A stretch of 64,000 bases of DNA, taken from an uncultured Eubacteriales bacterium (GTDB lineage: Bacteria > Bacillota > Clostridia > Lachnospirales > Lachnospiraceae). Shown here piece by piece: positions 35,107 through 44,280 of this stretch (positions within the stretch are counted from its first letter, which is position 1; each line of letters opens with the position of its first letter). The notes beneath the pieces were generated by a model, which was given only the letters and a program-made list of their open reading frames with translations, searched no databases and had not been told where the DNA came from. The position numbers and the translations under genes were made by a program. The DNA lies in NCBI GenBank assembly GCA_900314555.1, contig OMVQ01000059.1:1-64000 (forward strand), written 5' to 3'.

Positions 35107-36762
35107 ATGAAAGATTTTATTAAAAAAATAATAAAATATGTAGTTGCTGTTATACTTCTAGTAATTCCGGTCCTTATTATTAATTATCAGAAAAATAATG
35201 ATGTGTCACATGATGCTGCACTCAGATGGGATAGTTCAGGTAAATCTGCACATATAAGTGTATTTATGTCGGAAGATGCAAAGTTCACTCTTAATAATGT
35301 AATGGAGTTCGAGGAAAATATGAAAAATACCCTTACAGAGAGTAATGCACTTACTAATAAATCCGGCTATAATACATGGATTGACAGTTACAGTGCCAAA
35401 GGACAGTTGACTATAAGCAGAGATGATGTTAATGCCGAAGTATCGGCTATTGGTGTGGGAGGAGATTTCTTCTTCTTTCACCCATTAGAATTAGTTAACG
35501 GTTCATACTTTACACCTGATAATCTTATGGACGATTTGTTAGTGCTTGATGAAGATACGGCATGGAGATTATTTGGAAGTACTGACATACAGGGTATGAC
35601 AGTAGAGATTAATGGCAAAGAATATATAATTTCAGGTGTTATTAAAAGAGATGAAGGCAGACTTAATAAGGAAGCCGGTAATAACAAGCCTACTGTATAT
35701 GTTTCATATAATTTGCTTAATACAGGCGAAGAAGAGACTTATATAACGGATTATGAAGTTATATTACCTGATTTAACTAAGAATTATGCATATAAGATTG
35801 TTAAAAAAGGAATTGATTTATCAGAGGATAACAGAGATATTGTTAAGACAGATGACAGGTATTCAGTAACATCTCTTATCAAATTATTGAAAACCTATGG
35901 AAAACGTTCAATGAAAACGAACGGAGTTGTATATCCATATTGGGAAAATGTTGCAAGAGGACGAGAAGATATCTGTGTGTATGCGTTACTTGCAGAAATA
36001 ATTATTGCTGTCATATGTATAGTATATGTTGTTATCAAATTGGTTAAATTATTAAGAAGAAATTCTGAGAATATAAAGAAATGGTTTAGCAATGTATTCG
36101 AAGCTGTTAAATATAAATTAAGCCGTAAAAAGGAAGTCGAAAGACCTGAAATTAATACGGTTATATTTGACATTGGCAACGTATTAGCTAAATTTGTTCC
36201 TATGCAATACCTTAAATCTATCGGATATGATGGAGAAGAAAGAGATGAGATATTCAATGCCATTATAGAAAATGATATATGGAATGAATATGACAAAGGA
36301 ATTATGACAGAGACCGAAGTCATAAATAAATATATAGAAAGATATCCAGAGTTAGAAGATGCAGTCAGAAAAGTATTCTCTGATATGAAAGGTATCGTGA
36401 GACGATTTGAATATACCGATGAATGGATAGAGAGTCTGAAAGAACAGAATATCAGAGTGTTGTACTTATCAAATATTAGTAAGACTTTATATAATGACTG
36501 TGAGGAAGAACTTAATTTCGTTGATGATATGGACGGAGGAATACTGTCCTTCGAAGAGAAATGTTCTAAGCCAGATTCAGAGATTTATAAAAAGCTTATT
36601 AATAGATATAATTTAGAGCCTGATGCATGTATATTTGTCGATGACAGACAGGCAAATATCAAAGCGGCAGCAGATATCGGATTAAATGGAATATATTTTA
36701 ACTCGTATGATGAGGCAAGCAGGGAAATAATAGAATTAATTAACAAAAGAAACACAATTTAG
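35107..36762 (+). CDS. MacB-like ectodomain fused to a HAD-family hydrolase
   Basis: This 551-residue protein starts at ATG 35107 behind ATGGAGA. Membrane segment 8-27 leads to an extracellular MacB_PCD-like domain (about 35-280), one more membrane segment follows near 290-315, then a basic linker and a cytosolic HAD phosphatase (about 345-551). HAD motifs are FDIGNVLAKF, YLSNIS, a Lys near KCSKPDSE and FVDDRQANIK, the YihX-like subclass with DxG instead of DxD. The three-TM core of a MacB/FtsX permease is missing. A two-domain signalling or regulatory protein, or a chimera from deletion, are both possible. Confidence 0.75.
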   Translation: MKDFIKKIIKYVVAVILLVIPVLIINYQKNNDVSHDAALRWDSSGKSAHISVFMSEDAKFTLNNVMEFEENMKNTLTESNALTNKSGYNTWIDSYSAKGQLTISRDDVNAEVSAIGVGGDFFFFHPLELVNGSYFTPDNLMDDLLVLDEDTAWRLFGSTDIQGMTVEINGKEYIISGVIKRDEGRLNKEAGNNKPTVYVSYNLLNTGEEETYITDYEVILPDLTKNYAYKIVKKGIDLSEDNRDIVKTDDRYSVTSLIKLLKTYGKRSMKTNGVVYPYWENVARGREDICVYALLAEIIIAVICIVYVVIKLVKLLRRNSENIKKWFSNVFEAVKYKLSRKKEVERPEINTVIFDIGNVLAKFVPMQYLKSIGYDGEERDEIFNAIIENDIWNEYDKGIMTETEVINKYIERYPELEDAVRKVFSDMKGIVRRFEYTDEWIESLKEQNIRVLYLSNISKTLYNDCEEELNFVDDMDGGILSFEEKCSKPDSEIYKKLINRYNLEPDACIFVDDRQANIKAAADIGLNGIYFNSYDEASREIIELINKRNTI

Positions 36763-36775
36763 TAATATAAACCTC

Positions 36776-36803
36776 TTGACAATGAGTATAATAACTGTAT
36801 AAT
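36776..36803 (+). promoter_or_regulatory. Promoter for hlyIII-like gene, -10 inside an inverted repeat
   Basis: TTGACA (36776-36781), a 16-nt spacer and TATAAT (36798-36803). The -10 element is part of the left arm of the 20-bp inverted repeat described separately. Confidence 0.6.
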
Positions 36804-36834
36804 GTAGTTATGAAAACTACATTATACAGTTATT
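36790..36834. terminator. Perfect 20-bp inverted repeat, terminator or operator
   Basis: Left arm 36790-36809 (AATAACTGTATAATGTAGTT) and right arm 36815-36834 are exact complements around a 5-nt loop. TTTGTGTTTT-like sequence follows, so it can act as terminator for the HAD-fusion gene. It also covers the -10 box of the next promoter, so it could be an operator. Confidence 0.65.
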
Positions 36835-36864
36835 TGTGTTTTGATATAGAATGGAGGGTTACAC

Positions 36865-37548
36865 ATGGATTGTGGAATTACTAAAAAGAAAAGTTATCTT
36901 GAACAGAAGATTGCCATACCTAAATATACATTAGGAGAAGAATTGATAAGCTCTATTTCCCATGGAGTAGGTGCAGGACTTGGAATCGCAGCATTATGCC
37001 TGTGTGTTTCGTTGTCCTACAGACACCAGAATATGTGGGGCGTGGTAAGTAGCTGGGTATTCGGACTCTCATTGATTATTTTATATAGTATGTCATGCAT
37101 TTACCATGCATTAAAGCCTAATAATGCTAAGAGAGTAATGAGAATATTCGACCATTGCACGATTTTCTTATTAATAGCAGGAACATATACACCATTTACA
37201 CTTGTATCATTAAGAGACAGTGTTGGCTGGATATTATTCGGAGTTATATGGGCAGCAGCCGTAATTGGTATCATTCTTAATGCTATAGATATGGAGAAAT
37301 TCAAGGTAATATCAATGATATGTTATTTGGCAATGGGCTGGGCGATTGTATTCGCATTTAACCCACTTATGAGAGCAGTTCCCGGTAAAGGCATTGAATT
37401 ATTAGTTGCAGGTGGAATCTCATATACAATCGGTGCAGTTATATACGGAATTGGAAGTAAAGTGAAATATATGCATTCAATCTGGCACTTCTTTGTATTA
37501 GGTGGAAGTATACTACATTTCTTATGTATATATATGTATGTGTTGTAA
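36865..37548 (+). CDS. Hemolysin III/PAQR-family membrane protein (TrhA-like)
   Basis: This 227-residue protein has seven hydrophobic segments and metal-site residues of the PAQR superfamily: SISHGVGAGLG, YHALKP with FDHCTIFLLIAGTYTPF, and a C-terminal HSIWHFFVLGGSILHF. The Bacillus homolog takes part in membrane energy homeostasis. Monocistronic behind its own promoter. Confidence 0.9.
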   Translation: MDCGITKKKSYLEQKIAIPKYTLGEELISSISHGVGAGLGIAALCLCVSLSYRHQNMWGVVSSWVFGLSLIILYSMSCIYHALKPNNAKRVMRIFDHCTIFLLIAGTYTPFTLVSLRDSVGWILFGVIWAAAVIGIILNAIDMEKFKVISMICYLAMGWAIVFAFNPLMRAVPGKGIELLVAGGISYTIGAVIYGIGSKVKYMHSIWHFFVLGGSILHFLCIYMYVL

Positions 37549-37576
37549 TATATGTGTCGGGATTGATAATTATAAT

Positions 37577-38917
37577 TTAGTCTTTAAGTGGTCTGACAAT
37601 AATGAAACTGAATAAAATCAGTAAAATAGTTATAACCCATGAAATTGGAAATGCAATAAAAAGTGTTTTCAGAGAATGATGATATCTGAAAATAGTGCAT
37701 ATCCATATAATTCTAAAAGCACATGTACCAATTATCGTAATTATTGCTGGAAGCAGCGAATGACCACAACCTCTTAGAACACCGGACGGAATTTCATACA
37801 GATTGCATATAGGCTCAAACGACAGGATACACATAATTCTTATACATGAATTTCTTATAACAGCCTGTTCTGTAGAGAATAGTCCTGAAAAATTATTTCT
37901 AAATATTACAATTGGTACAATGATAAGTGAACTGAATATTATAGAGAATAAGGTGCAGAAGAATAGTATTTTTCTGCATCTTTTCTTGTTATTTGCAGCA
38001 TAGTTCTGGCTGGTAAATGTGGTCGCAGTCTGACCAAATGCAGTAATAACATAGTAAGAGAGATATTCAAAATTCATTGCAATAGTGCTGCCTGCTGTGG
38101 CGATTGCACCGAAGCTGTTAACAGAAGCCTGAACGAAGATATTTGCAAAGCAGAAAACAGCTCCCTGAATGGCTGATGGAATACCGATTTGTAATATTCT
38201 AAGCATATAATTAGAATTTATATGTAATTTCCTAAATGATAAATGGAAAATAGTAGTGTCTTTATGTAAACGGAACAGAACCATAATTGCAGAAAGAACA
38301 GTTGATATATCGGTGGCAATTGCAACACCCATAACACCTAAATGAAATACTATTACAAGAATAAGATTAAGAATTACATTTACAATACCTGCGATTGTGA
38401 GGGCGATAAACGGATAACGGCTGTCACCTCTTGCACGAAGTATGGCAGAACCAAAATCATATAATAATAAAAAAGGATAACCGATAAAATAAATTCTAAG
38501 ATAGATTTCGGCAGATGTCATAATGTCAGACGGAGTTTTTATAAGTGTAAGCAATGGATTAGTAAGAAATTGTCCGATAACTAATCCGATAATACCTGTT
38601 ATAGTGGCTAAAACAATTGAAGTATGCAGAATCTCTGGTACATCATTTAGGCTATTCTGACCGATTTTATTAGCAATCAGTATATTTGCACCAATTGACA
38701 GACCGGAAGACAAAGTGACGATAAGAGCGATAATTTCACCATTTGTTCCGACAGCGGCAAGTGCATTTGAATCACCAAAATATCCGACAATAGAAGTGTC
38801 TGCTGCATTAAATAATTGCTGGAGAATACTGCTGAGTGCAATAGGCAGTGTAAACAGTAGTAGTTTAGATATCAGTGAACCATGGAGCATATCCATTTTC
38901 GTAGTTGAAGTATTCAT
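37577..38917 (-). CDS. MATE-family multidrug efflux protein
   Basis: This 446-residue protein has twelve hydrophobic segments and a MATE start (MDMLHGSLISKLLLFTLPIALSS continuing into QQLFNAADTSIVGYFGDSNA). The start at 38917 is chosen since GAAATGAGG lies upstream on the minus strand; a longer reading to 38968 has no site. It probably exports cationic drugs or metabolites using Na+ or H+. Divergent from a LysR gene that likely controls it. Confidence 0.9.
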   Translation of the reverse strand: MNTSTTKMDMLHGSLISKLLLFTLPIALSSILQQLFNAADTSIVGYFGDSNALAAVGTNGEIIALIVTLSSGLSIGANILIANKIGQNSLNDVPEILHTSIVLATITGIIGLVIGQFLTNPLLTLIKTPSDIMTSAEIYLRIYFIGYPFLLLYDFGSAILRARGDSRYPFIALTIAGIVNVILNLILVIVFHLGVMGVAIATDISTVLSAIMVLFRLHKDTTIFHLSFRKLHINSNYMLRILQIGIPSAIQGAVFCFANIFVQASVNSFGAIATAGSTIAMNFEYLSYYVITAFGQTATTFTSQNYAANNKKRCRKILFFCTLFSIIFSSLIIVPIVIFRNNFSGLFSTEQAVIRNSCIRIMCILSFEPICNLYEIPSGVLRGCGHSLLPAIITIIGTCAFRIIWICTIFRYHHSLKTLFIAFPISWVITILLILFSFIIVRPLKD

Positions 38918-39022
38918 TTTAAGCCTCATTTCTAATAAAAATTTCCTTGAAGTATTATAAGCAATCATATAGAATATAAAAAGCGAATAAAAACGATTAT
39001 ATATATCGAAAAAAGGAATATA

Positions 39023-39901
39023 ATGATGGATAATAATATATTGAAATATTTAGCATTTATTAAAACCGTTGATAAAGGAAGCTTTACTAAAGCAGCGGAG
39101 GAGTTAAATTATGCGCAATCCTCAGTAAGTAAGATGGTGGCAGATTTAGAAAATGAATGGGGTGTAACATTATTAGAGAGGGGCAGAAATGGGTTGTGTC
39201 TGACTTCGGCAGGGGAACAGATACTTCCGTATGCAAGAACGATTATTAATGATTTTCAGAAGATGGACGAGTTTGTACATCAGCTAAAAGGCATTCAGAC
39301 GGGTACCGTAAGAATTGGAACATTTGCAAGTGTGGCAATAAACTGGCTGCCGGATATATTTGCAGAATTCCAAAGGTATTATCCGGGAATAGATTATGAA
39401 ATGTTATTAGGAGATTATGATGAAATCGAAAAATGGATTGAAGAGGGACGCGTTGATTGTGGATTCATAAGTCTGCCATCAAAGGCGAAATTAGACACCA
39501 TTTTCCTTAAAAATGATGAATATAAGGTTGTTTTACCGCCTAATCATAAGCTTGCCCAAAATGAGAGAATTAATATTAAAGATTTAGAGGGAGAACAATT
39601 TCTGTTATTAGAGCATGGAGGAAAAACGGAAGTATCTGAATTGTTAGAAAAGAGTAAAGTAACTCCGAAGATTCGTTTTACTACGTGGGAAGATTTTGCG
39701 ATTATGTCTATGGTGGAAAAAGGGCTTGGAATAGGTATTTTACCGGAAATGATTTTGCAGCGTATTCCATACAGAATTGAGATAAGGTCGCTCGAAGTTC
39801 CATATTACAGAGAGATAGGAATAGCAATGAAGAATATTAAGCGTTTAACACCGGCAACTGAAAAGTTTATGGAATATTTGAAGAAAAAGCTGTTGGTTTA
39901 A
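39023..39901 (+). CDS. LysR-family regulator next to MATE transporter
   Basis: This 292-residue protein has winged helix FIKTVDKGSFTKAAEELNY, then AQSSVSKMVADLE, and an effector domain with typical GLGIGILPEMI. Divergent orientation with a roughly 105-bp shared intergenic region suggests control of the MATE gene. Distinct from the LysR at 11.5-12.3 kb. Confidence 0.9.
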   Translation: MMDNNILKYLAFIKTVDKGSFTKAAEELNYAQSSVSKMVADLENEWGVTLLERGRNGLCLTSAGEQILPYARTIINDFQKMDEFVHQLKGIQTGTVRIGTFASVAINWLPDIFAEFQRYYPGIDYEMLLGDYDEIEKWIEEGRVDCGFISLPSKAKLDTIFLKNDEYKVVLPPNHKLAQNERINIKDLEGEQFLLLEHGGKTEVSELLEKSKVTPKIRFTTWEDFAIMSMVEKGLGIGILPEMILQRIPYRIEIRSLEVPYYREIGIAMKNIKRLTPATEKFMEYLKKKLLV

Positions 39902-39958
39902 AGATTTATTTACGTGTGATATAATTATATAAAAATAGTTTTTGCCGAGGTAATTAAA

Positions 39959-40462
39959 TTGAATGAAGAAAGATATGCTAAGATAAGTAATTGGTTTCGT
40001 GGTAACGAAAAGAGAATGAAAATATTGAACATATTATATAAAGGTCTGCCAATAGTTACAATGATTGAATATGCAGCCGTAGTTATATTTGAAATATTTC
40101 AGGGTAAAAGTAAGTTAGAAGAAATAATCAGAGTGATTATTGTTCCATTAATTACATTTGGAATATGTACGGTTGCGCGTAAAGTGGTTAATGAAAAGCG
40201 GCCTTATGAGGCAATGAACATTACACCATTAATAAAGAAAGATAAAAAAGGGCAGTCATTTCCAAGCAGACACGTATTATCAGCGACCATTATTGCAATG
40301 GCATCAATGTATGTTAATGTGCCGCTTGGTGTTATTATGATGTTAATAAGTGTTGCGATTGCGGTTGTAAGACCGGTAGCAGGTGTTCATTATATACGTG
40401 ATGTAATCGGGGGATTGGTAATTGGAATTGTGTGCGGGATTATGGGGTTCTATGTGTTTTAA
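39959..40462 (+). CDS. PAP2-family membrane phosphatase
   Basis: The 167-residue protein starts at TTG 39959 behind GAGG. The three phosphatase motifs are KVVNEKRPYE, SFPSRH (Arg instead of the usual Gly) and RPVAGVHYIRDVIGG. Membrane-embedded; likely dephosphorylates lipid phosphates such as undecaprenyl pyrophosphate or phosphatidic acid. Confidence 0.88.
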   Translation: MNEERYAKISNWFRGNEKRMKILNILYKGLPIVTMIEYAAVVIFEIFQGKSKLEEIIRVIIVPLITFGICTVARKVVNEKRPYEAMNITPLIKKDKKGQSFPSRHVLSATIIAMASMYVNVPLGVIMMLISVAIAVVRPVAGVHYIRDVIGGLVIGIVCGIMGFYVF

Positions 40463-40538
40463 ATGATAGATTTTAATGTATAGATTATATATTATTTTGT
40501 GTACATTCAACATAAATACATACATTTAAGCTGAGATG

Positions 40539-40582
40539 TTCATCTGTGACACACATTAGTTTAATCGTGTGCCACAGATGAA
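40539..40582. terminator. Hairpin between convergent PAP2 and ktrA genes
   Basis: TTCATCTGTG-A-CACAC (40539-40554) pairs with GTGTG-C-CACAGATGAA (40567-40582). There is no clear T run on either side, so it is a weak terminator or an mRNA 3'-end protector. Confidence 0.6.
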
Positions 40583-40643
40583 TTCAAATAATCAAAAAAC
40601 AAAAATACCTATAAAAAATTCAGCAGTTTAGTTCAGAGTCATA

Positions 40644-41297
40644 TTACGATTTCATAAGTTTTGGTAAATCACGTTTATCTAATACAACTATAAATGAATA
40701 TTCCTTTTTAATTGGAATATCAGGGTCTAGATTCATAACAATATCGTTCTTGTCACGAATACCGATAACATTAATATTTAAGCGTTTACGGAGATTAAGT
40801 TCTCGTAAAGTCTTGCCTATCCAGTCCGCTCTTGCTGCAATTTCAATCATTCGTACCGTACTTGATAACTCGATAAATTCCTTGAAATTACCGGAAATAA
40901 GGCTTCTTGCAACACGAAGTCCTGATTCTTTCTCAGGAATAATTACCTTATCAGCACCGACCTTTTTAAGGATTGTTGAGTGAATTTCTTCACCCGATTT
41001 TGCCATAATATAAGGAACACCTGCCTCTTTACAGATAATTGTTGCCATAATGCTTGCATCAAGATTACTTGTAATAGAGATAATTACACCGTCCATATTT
41101 GAAAGACCGAGAGACTCCATAGTCTCCATATCACATACATCGACTTTCATTGCACGTGTAACGTATGGTGCAATTTCGTGAACTTTTTCTTCGTCTATAT
41201 CAAGAGCAAGGACTTCAGCCCCGATTTGAGCAAGCTCGCGTGCAACACTTTCTCCAAATTTTCCTAAACCAAATACTGCAAATGATTTCTTCTTCAT
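40644..41297 (-). CDS. ktrA: Potassium uptake regulatory subunit KtrA/TrkA
   Basis: This 217-residue cytosolic RCK protein gates the KtrB channel in response to ATP/ADP. NAD/nucleotide fold FAVFGLGKFGESVARELA with the acidic ALDIDEE strand is the N-terminal half; residues about 135-217 form the RCK_C domain. Start 41297 is chosen behind AATGGAGA on the minus strand. It follows ktrB in the same operon, separated by hairpin element C. Confidence 0.92.
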   Translation of the reverse strand: MKKKSFAVFGLGKFGESVARELAQIGAEVLALDIDEEKVHEIAPYVTRAMKVDVCDMETMESLGLSNMDGVIISITSNLDASIMATIICKEAGVPYIMAKSGEEIHSTILKKVGADKVIIPEKESGLRVARSLISGNFKEFIELSSTVRMIEIAARADWIGKTLRELNLRKRLNINVIGIRDKNDIVMNLDPDIPIKKEYSFIVVLDKRDLPKLMKS

Positions 41298-41300
41298 ATC

Positions 41301-41450
41301 AATCTCCATTCCGCAGACGTTTACGTCGGAGGAATCGCGAGCAAAATTTCAGATTTTGCTCGCAGTAAGAACTAAATGTGACGTCTGCGACACATTTAGC
41401 TGTGTGAAAAATAATCGCATCTGCATTATTTTTCACACTAATCTCCATTC
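41301..41450 (-). repeat. Hairpin element C with 11-bp flanking repeat
   Basis: On the minus strand GAATGGAGATT occurs at 41450-41440 and again at 41311-41301 (period 139, as in element B). Hairpins are GTGTGAAAAATAAT/ATTATTTTTCACAC, CTAAATGTG/CACATTTAG and GAGCAAAAT/ATTTTGCTC. The second loop again has GCAGACGT matching ACGTCTGC just before the ktrA ribosome binding site. The second stem differs completely from that of element B yet still pairs. Confidence 0.8.
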
Positions 41451-41465
41451 ATTTATTTTATATAA

Positions 41466-42848
41466 TTATCCAACAGTAATGTCCTCGCGTGGGAACATTG
41501 CCAGACCATATTTACTTTTTCTTGAACTGAATACGATAGGCAGAGTCATTGGACCGAGTCTGCCGGCATACATACATATGATTATAATGATTTTACCTGA
41601 TAAATCAAGGGTGGCGGTATAATCTCTTGTAAGTCCTACGGTTGCAATGGCACTCGTTGATTCAAACATAATGTCAAGTAAATCGCCACCTGTATAAGTC
41701 GATAATATTATTATACTTGTAAATAAGAAACATAAACTTACTAAGACAACAGCAAGAGCCTTTCTCATAGTTCTGTTTGGAATACGTCTGCCATAGGCTG
41801 TTCCATATTCGCTGCCTTTTACAGCCGACATTGCAGCAATAATGATAAGTGCAAATGTAGTAGTCTTGACACCGCCTGCCGTTCCGACTGGAGAACCACC
41901 GATAAACATAAGAATCAGACAGAACAATGTCGTTGCATCACGCATACCTTTCTGGGAAAATGTAAAGAACCCTGCCGTTCTGGTAGTAACGGACTGGAAA
42001 AATGATGCAAGAATTTTATGAGGAACAGACATATTTCCTATGGTAGCAGGATTATTATATTCTAAAGCAAATACAATAACTGCACCAATTATAATAAGCG
42101 AAATACTGACTGTCAGAACTATTTTAGTGTGCAGACAAAGTCTGTTAAAGAAAGCATTACGAGGCATTTCCTTATTTCTTATGGCACGTATATTTTTTAA
42201 AATGTCAAACCACACGATAAAGCCAAGACCTCCCATTGTAATAAGAAACATTGTCGTAAGATTTACATTGACATTTGTTGCATATCCAGCCAGACTGGAT
42301 GGCCCGATTAAATCAATACCAGCATTGCAGAATGCAGAAATTGAGGTGAATACAGATATCCAGATGCCTTTAGCCAGTCCAAAATCAGGAATAAATGTAA
42401 ATGAATAAAGAAATGCACCGATAAATTCAATTGTAAATGTTCCGATAAGAACTTTGCGAGTAAATCTAACAAGTCCGGTTAGCGAATCAAGATTAAATGC
42501 ATCCTGCAACAATATACGACCTTTTAAAGTTACCTTTCTGCGTAAAAGTAACATAAGAGAAGTCGTAAATGTAATAATGCCGAGTCCACCGCATTGTATA
42601 AGAAATAAAATTACAATTTGTCCAAAGAGGCTCCAGTGTTCAAATGTATTTACAACGACTAAACCAGTCACACATACTGATGTGGTAGATGTAAAAAGTG
42701 CATCGACAAAAGGTGTGTAAGTGCCGTCAGCCGATGAAACAGGTAGCATTAGTAATAAAGAACCTCCGATAACTGCAAGCAGAAATCCGAGGGCAATCAT
42801 TTGTGTGGTTGATAATTGTAATTTATGTTTAGGGTTAGCTAAGCTCAT
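41466..42848 (-). CDS. ktrB: Potassium uptake channel subunit KtrB/TrkH
   Basis: This 460-residue membrane protein has four channel-like repeats with selectivity-filter glycines (SVCVTGLVVVNT, AFCNAGIDLIG, TRTAGFFTF, IATVGLTRDY). Start 42848 is chosen behind GAAATGAGG on the minus strand and an upstream promoter; the longer reading would start in the promoter. It forms KtrAB for K+ uptake with the downstream gene. Confidence 0.93.
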   Translation of the reverse strand: MSLANPKHKLQLSTTQMIALGFLLAVIGGSLLLMLPVSSADGTYTPFVDALFTSTTSVCVTGLVVVNTFEHWSLFGQIVILFLIQCGGLGIITFTTSLMLLLRRKVTLKGRILLQDAFNLDSLTGLVRFTRKVLIGTFTIEFIGAFLYSFTFIPDFGLAKGIWISVFTSISAFCNAGIDLIGPSSLAGYATNVNVNLTTMFLITMGGLGFIVWFDILKNIRAIRNKEMPRNAFFNRLCLHTKIVLTVSISLIIIGAVIVFALEYNNPATIGNMSVPHKILASFFQSVTTRTAGFFTFSQKGMRDATTLFCLILMFIGGSPVGTAGGVKTTTFALIIIAAMSAVKGSEYGTAYGRRIPNRTMRKALAVVLVSLCFLFTSIIILSTYTGGDLLDIMFESTSAIATVGLTRDYTATLDLSGKIIIIICMYAGRLGPMTLPIVFSSRKSKYGLAMFPREDITVG

Positions 42849-42884
42849 TTTAAACCTCATTTCTTGACACATTAATATATGTAT

Positions 42885-42912
42885 ATTATAAAGGTAAAAA
42901 TATATTTTGCAA
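42885..42912 (-). promoter_or_regulatory. ktrBA promoter
   Basis: On the minus strand TTGCAA (42912-42907), a 16-nt spacer and TATAAT (42890-42885) lie about 37 nt upstream of the ktrB start. Confidence 0.6.
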
Positions 42913-42936
42913 TAAATAAATGCGAATAAAATCTGA

Positions 42937-42965
42937 TTGACAAAAGAATATATGAATGGTATCAT
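42937..42965 (+). promoter_or_regulatory. Promoter of tRNA-Leu
   Basis: TTGACA (42937-42942), a 17-nt spacer and TATCAT (42960-42965) end 24 nt before the tRNA gene. Confidence 0.65.
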
Positions 42966-42989
42966 ATTTAAGCACGTTAAACGTGAAAT

Positions 42990-43069
42990 GCGGATGTGGC
43001 GGAACTGGCAGACGCGCTAGACTTAGGATCTAGTGGGAGACCGTGCAGGTTCGATTCCTGTCATCCGCA
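42990..43069 (+). tRNA. tRNA-Leu (anticodon TAG)
   Basis: Acceptor GCGGATG (42990-42996) pairs with CATCCGC (43062-43068) with discriminator A. The anticodon arm CTAGA-CTTAGGA-TCTAG carries TAG. A long variable arm and T loop TTCGATT mark a class II leucine tRNA. CCA is not encoded. Confidence 0.95.
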
Positions 43070-43073
43070 CTAC

Positions 43074-43122
43074 AGGAAAGCTTAGTATGCTCTACGGAAT
43101 GGAGAATAAGCTTTCCTTTTTT
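43074..43122 (+). terminator. Terminator after tRNA-Leu
   Basis: AGGAAAGCTTA (43074-43084) pairs with TAAGCTTTCCT (43107-43117), followed by TTTTTT. Confidence 0.9.
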
Positions 43123-43151
43123 GTGGTAGATTAGTTTAATTTAGAAAGAGA

Positions 43152-44150
43152 ATGATAGATATGTATGAGAATATATTTAGTCTGGAATTACCGGTAGGAG
43201 AGAGATTAAAGCTTGTAAGAAACAGATTAGTGCCAGAAGAATATAAAGAGTTAAGTAATAATGAATTAGAGAAGAAGAATCTAAAAAGAATCTCCATTGT
43301 AACAGGAATACACGGAGATGAGATGGAGGGGCAATATATCTGCTATGAACTCATTAAGAGAATCGAGGAGAATAAGGATTGTCTTAAAGGGATAGTAGAC
43401 ATTTACCCGGCTGTAAATATGTTAGGTTTAGACAATGCAATCCACACAATACCAAAAGAACGACTTGATATGAATCATATATTTCCGGGTTCGGCAAACG
43501 GAAGAATGATGGAGAGAATTGCATTTGCATTAACGGAAAATGTCTTAGGCTCGTCAATATGTATCGATGTTCATGGAAGTGACATTTTCTCAAGGGAAAG
43601 CTTGCAGGTCCGGTTAAATGAGGACTTTGCGGATAAAGTTTTACCATATGCAAGACTTATAAATGCAAATGTAATATGGATTAATCCTAATCCGACTGTG
43701 TCAGATTCGACACTTACACATAGTTTAAATTGTATGGGAGTTCCTGCATTTGCGGTAGAATGTGGCATTGGTAACTCAATCAATAAAGCTGATGGAGATA
43801 AGATTGTCGAGGGAATATTTAATGTGATGTCGGAATTTGAGATTTGGAGTGGAGAAAAATATAGTGTATCAGAGGCTCCGGTCTGCAATGATGATGGCGT
43901 GGAATTTATAAGAGCTGATAAGGCGGGATTATTTATTTCGGAAATCAGTGATTTTGAAGAACTGAAAGAGGGACAGCTTATAGGCAGAGTAGTCGATGTT
44001 ATGAAAAATGAGGTGCTTCAGGAAGTCAGGGCTAATCACGATGGCATCTTATTTACTATAAGAGAATTTCCGATGGTGTATGAGGGCGCTTTGTTGGCAC
44101 GAATACTTATAGGTAGGGATATGGAGGATAGTGCGAAAGAATTGCGCTGA
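43152..44150 (+). CDS. Succinylglutamate desuccinylase/aspartoacylase-family deacylase
   Basis: The 332-residue protein has an M14-like zinc amidohydrolase core. GIHGDEMEG supplies His and Glu zinc ligands, CIDVHGSD the second His, and VECGIG a downstream Glu; the C-terminus is a biotinyl-like beta domain. The substrate is unknown; the family removes acyl groups from amino acids. Paired with a second family member immediately downstream that lacks these ligands. Confidence 0.85.
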   Translation: MIDMYENIFSLELPVGERLKLVRNRLVPEEYKELSNNELEKKNLKRISIVTGIHGDEMEGQYICYELIKRIEENKDCLKGIVDIYPAVNMLGLDNAIHTIPKERLDMNHIFPGSANGRMMERIAFALTENVLGSSICIDVHGSDIFSRESLQVRLNEDFADKVLPYARLINANVIWINPNPTVSDSTLTHSLNCMGVPAFAVECGIGNSINKADGDKIVEGIFNVMSEFEIWSGEKYSVSEAPVCNDDGVEFIRADKAGLFISEISDFEELKEGQLIGRVVDVMKNEVLQEVRANHDGILFTIREFPMVYEGALLARILIGRDMEDSAKELR

Positions 44151-44276
44151 TGCGCCAACCCTTTCGCACGGCTATTTGCTTTAGAGCGAAAGCAAATAGC
44201 CTTTATGGCAAGTCAGAAATCGCCTTCGCGAATTTCTGACTGCCTCATCGCAAATAAATTGCTCAGAAATGAGGAT
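44124..44276 (+). repeat. Hairpin element E with 6-bp flanking repeat
   Basis: GAGGAT occurs at 44124-44129 and 44271-44276 (period 147), the second being the ribosome binding site of the downstream gene. Hairpins are GTGCGAAAG/CTTTCGCAC, GGCTATTTGCTT/AAGCAAATAGCC and AGTCAGAAATCG/CGAATTTCTGACT. The second loop contains GAGC, complementary to GCTC just before the ribosome binding site. Confidence 0.7.
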
Positions 44277-44280
44277 TACA

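Noticed and set aside
36790..36834. Inverted repeat as an insertion sequence end
   Set aside because: No transposase, no flanking direct repeats and only a 5-nt loop; terminator/operator is simpler.
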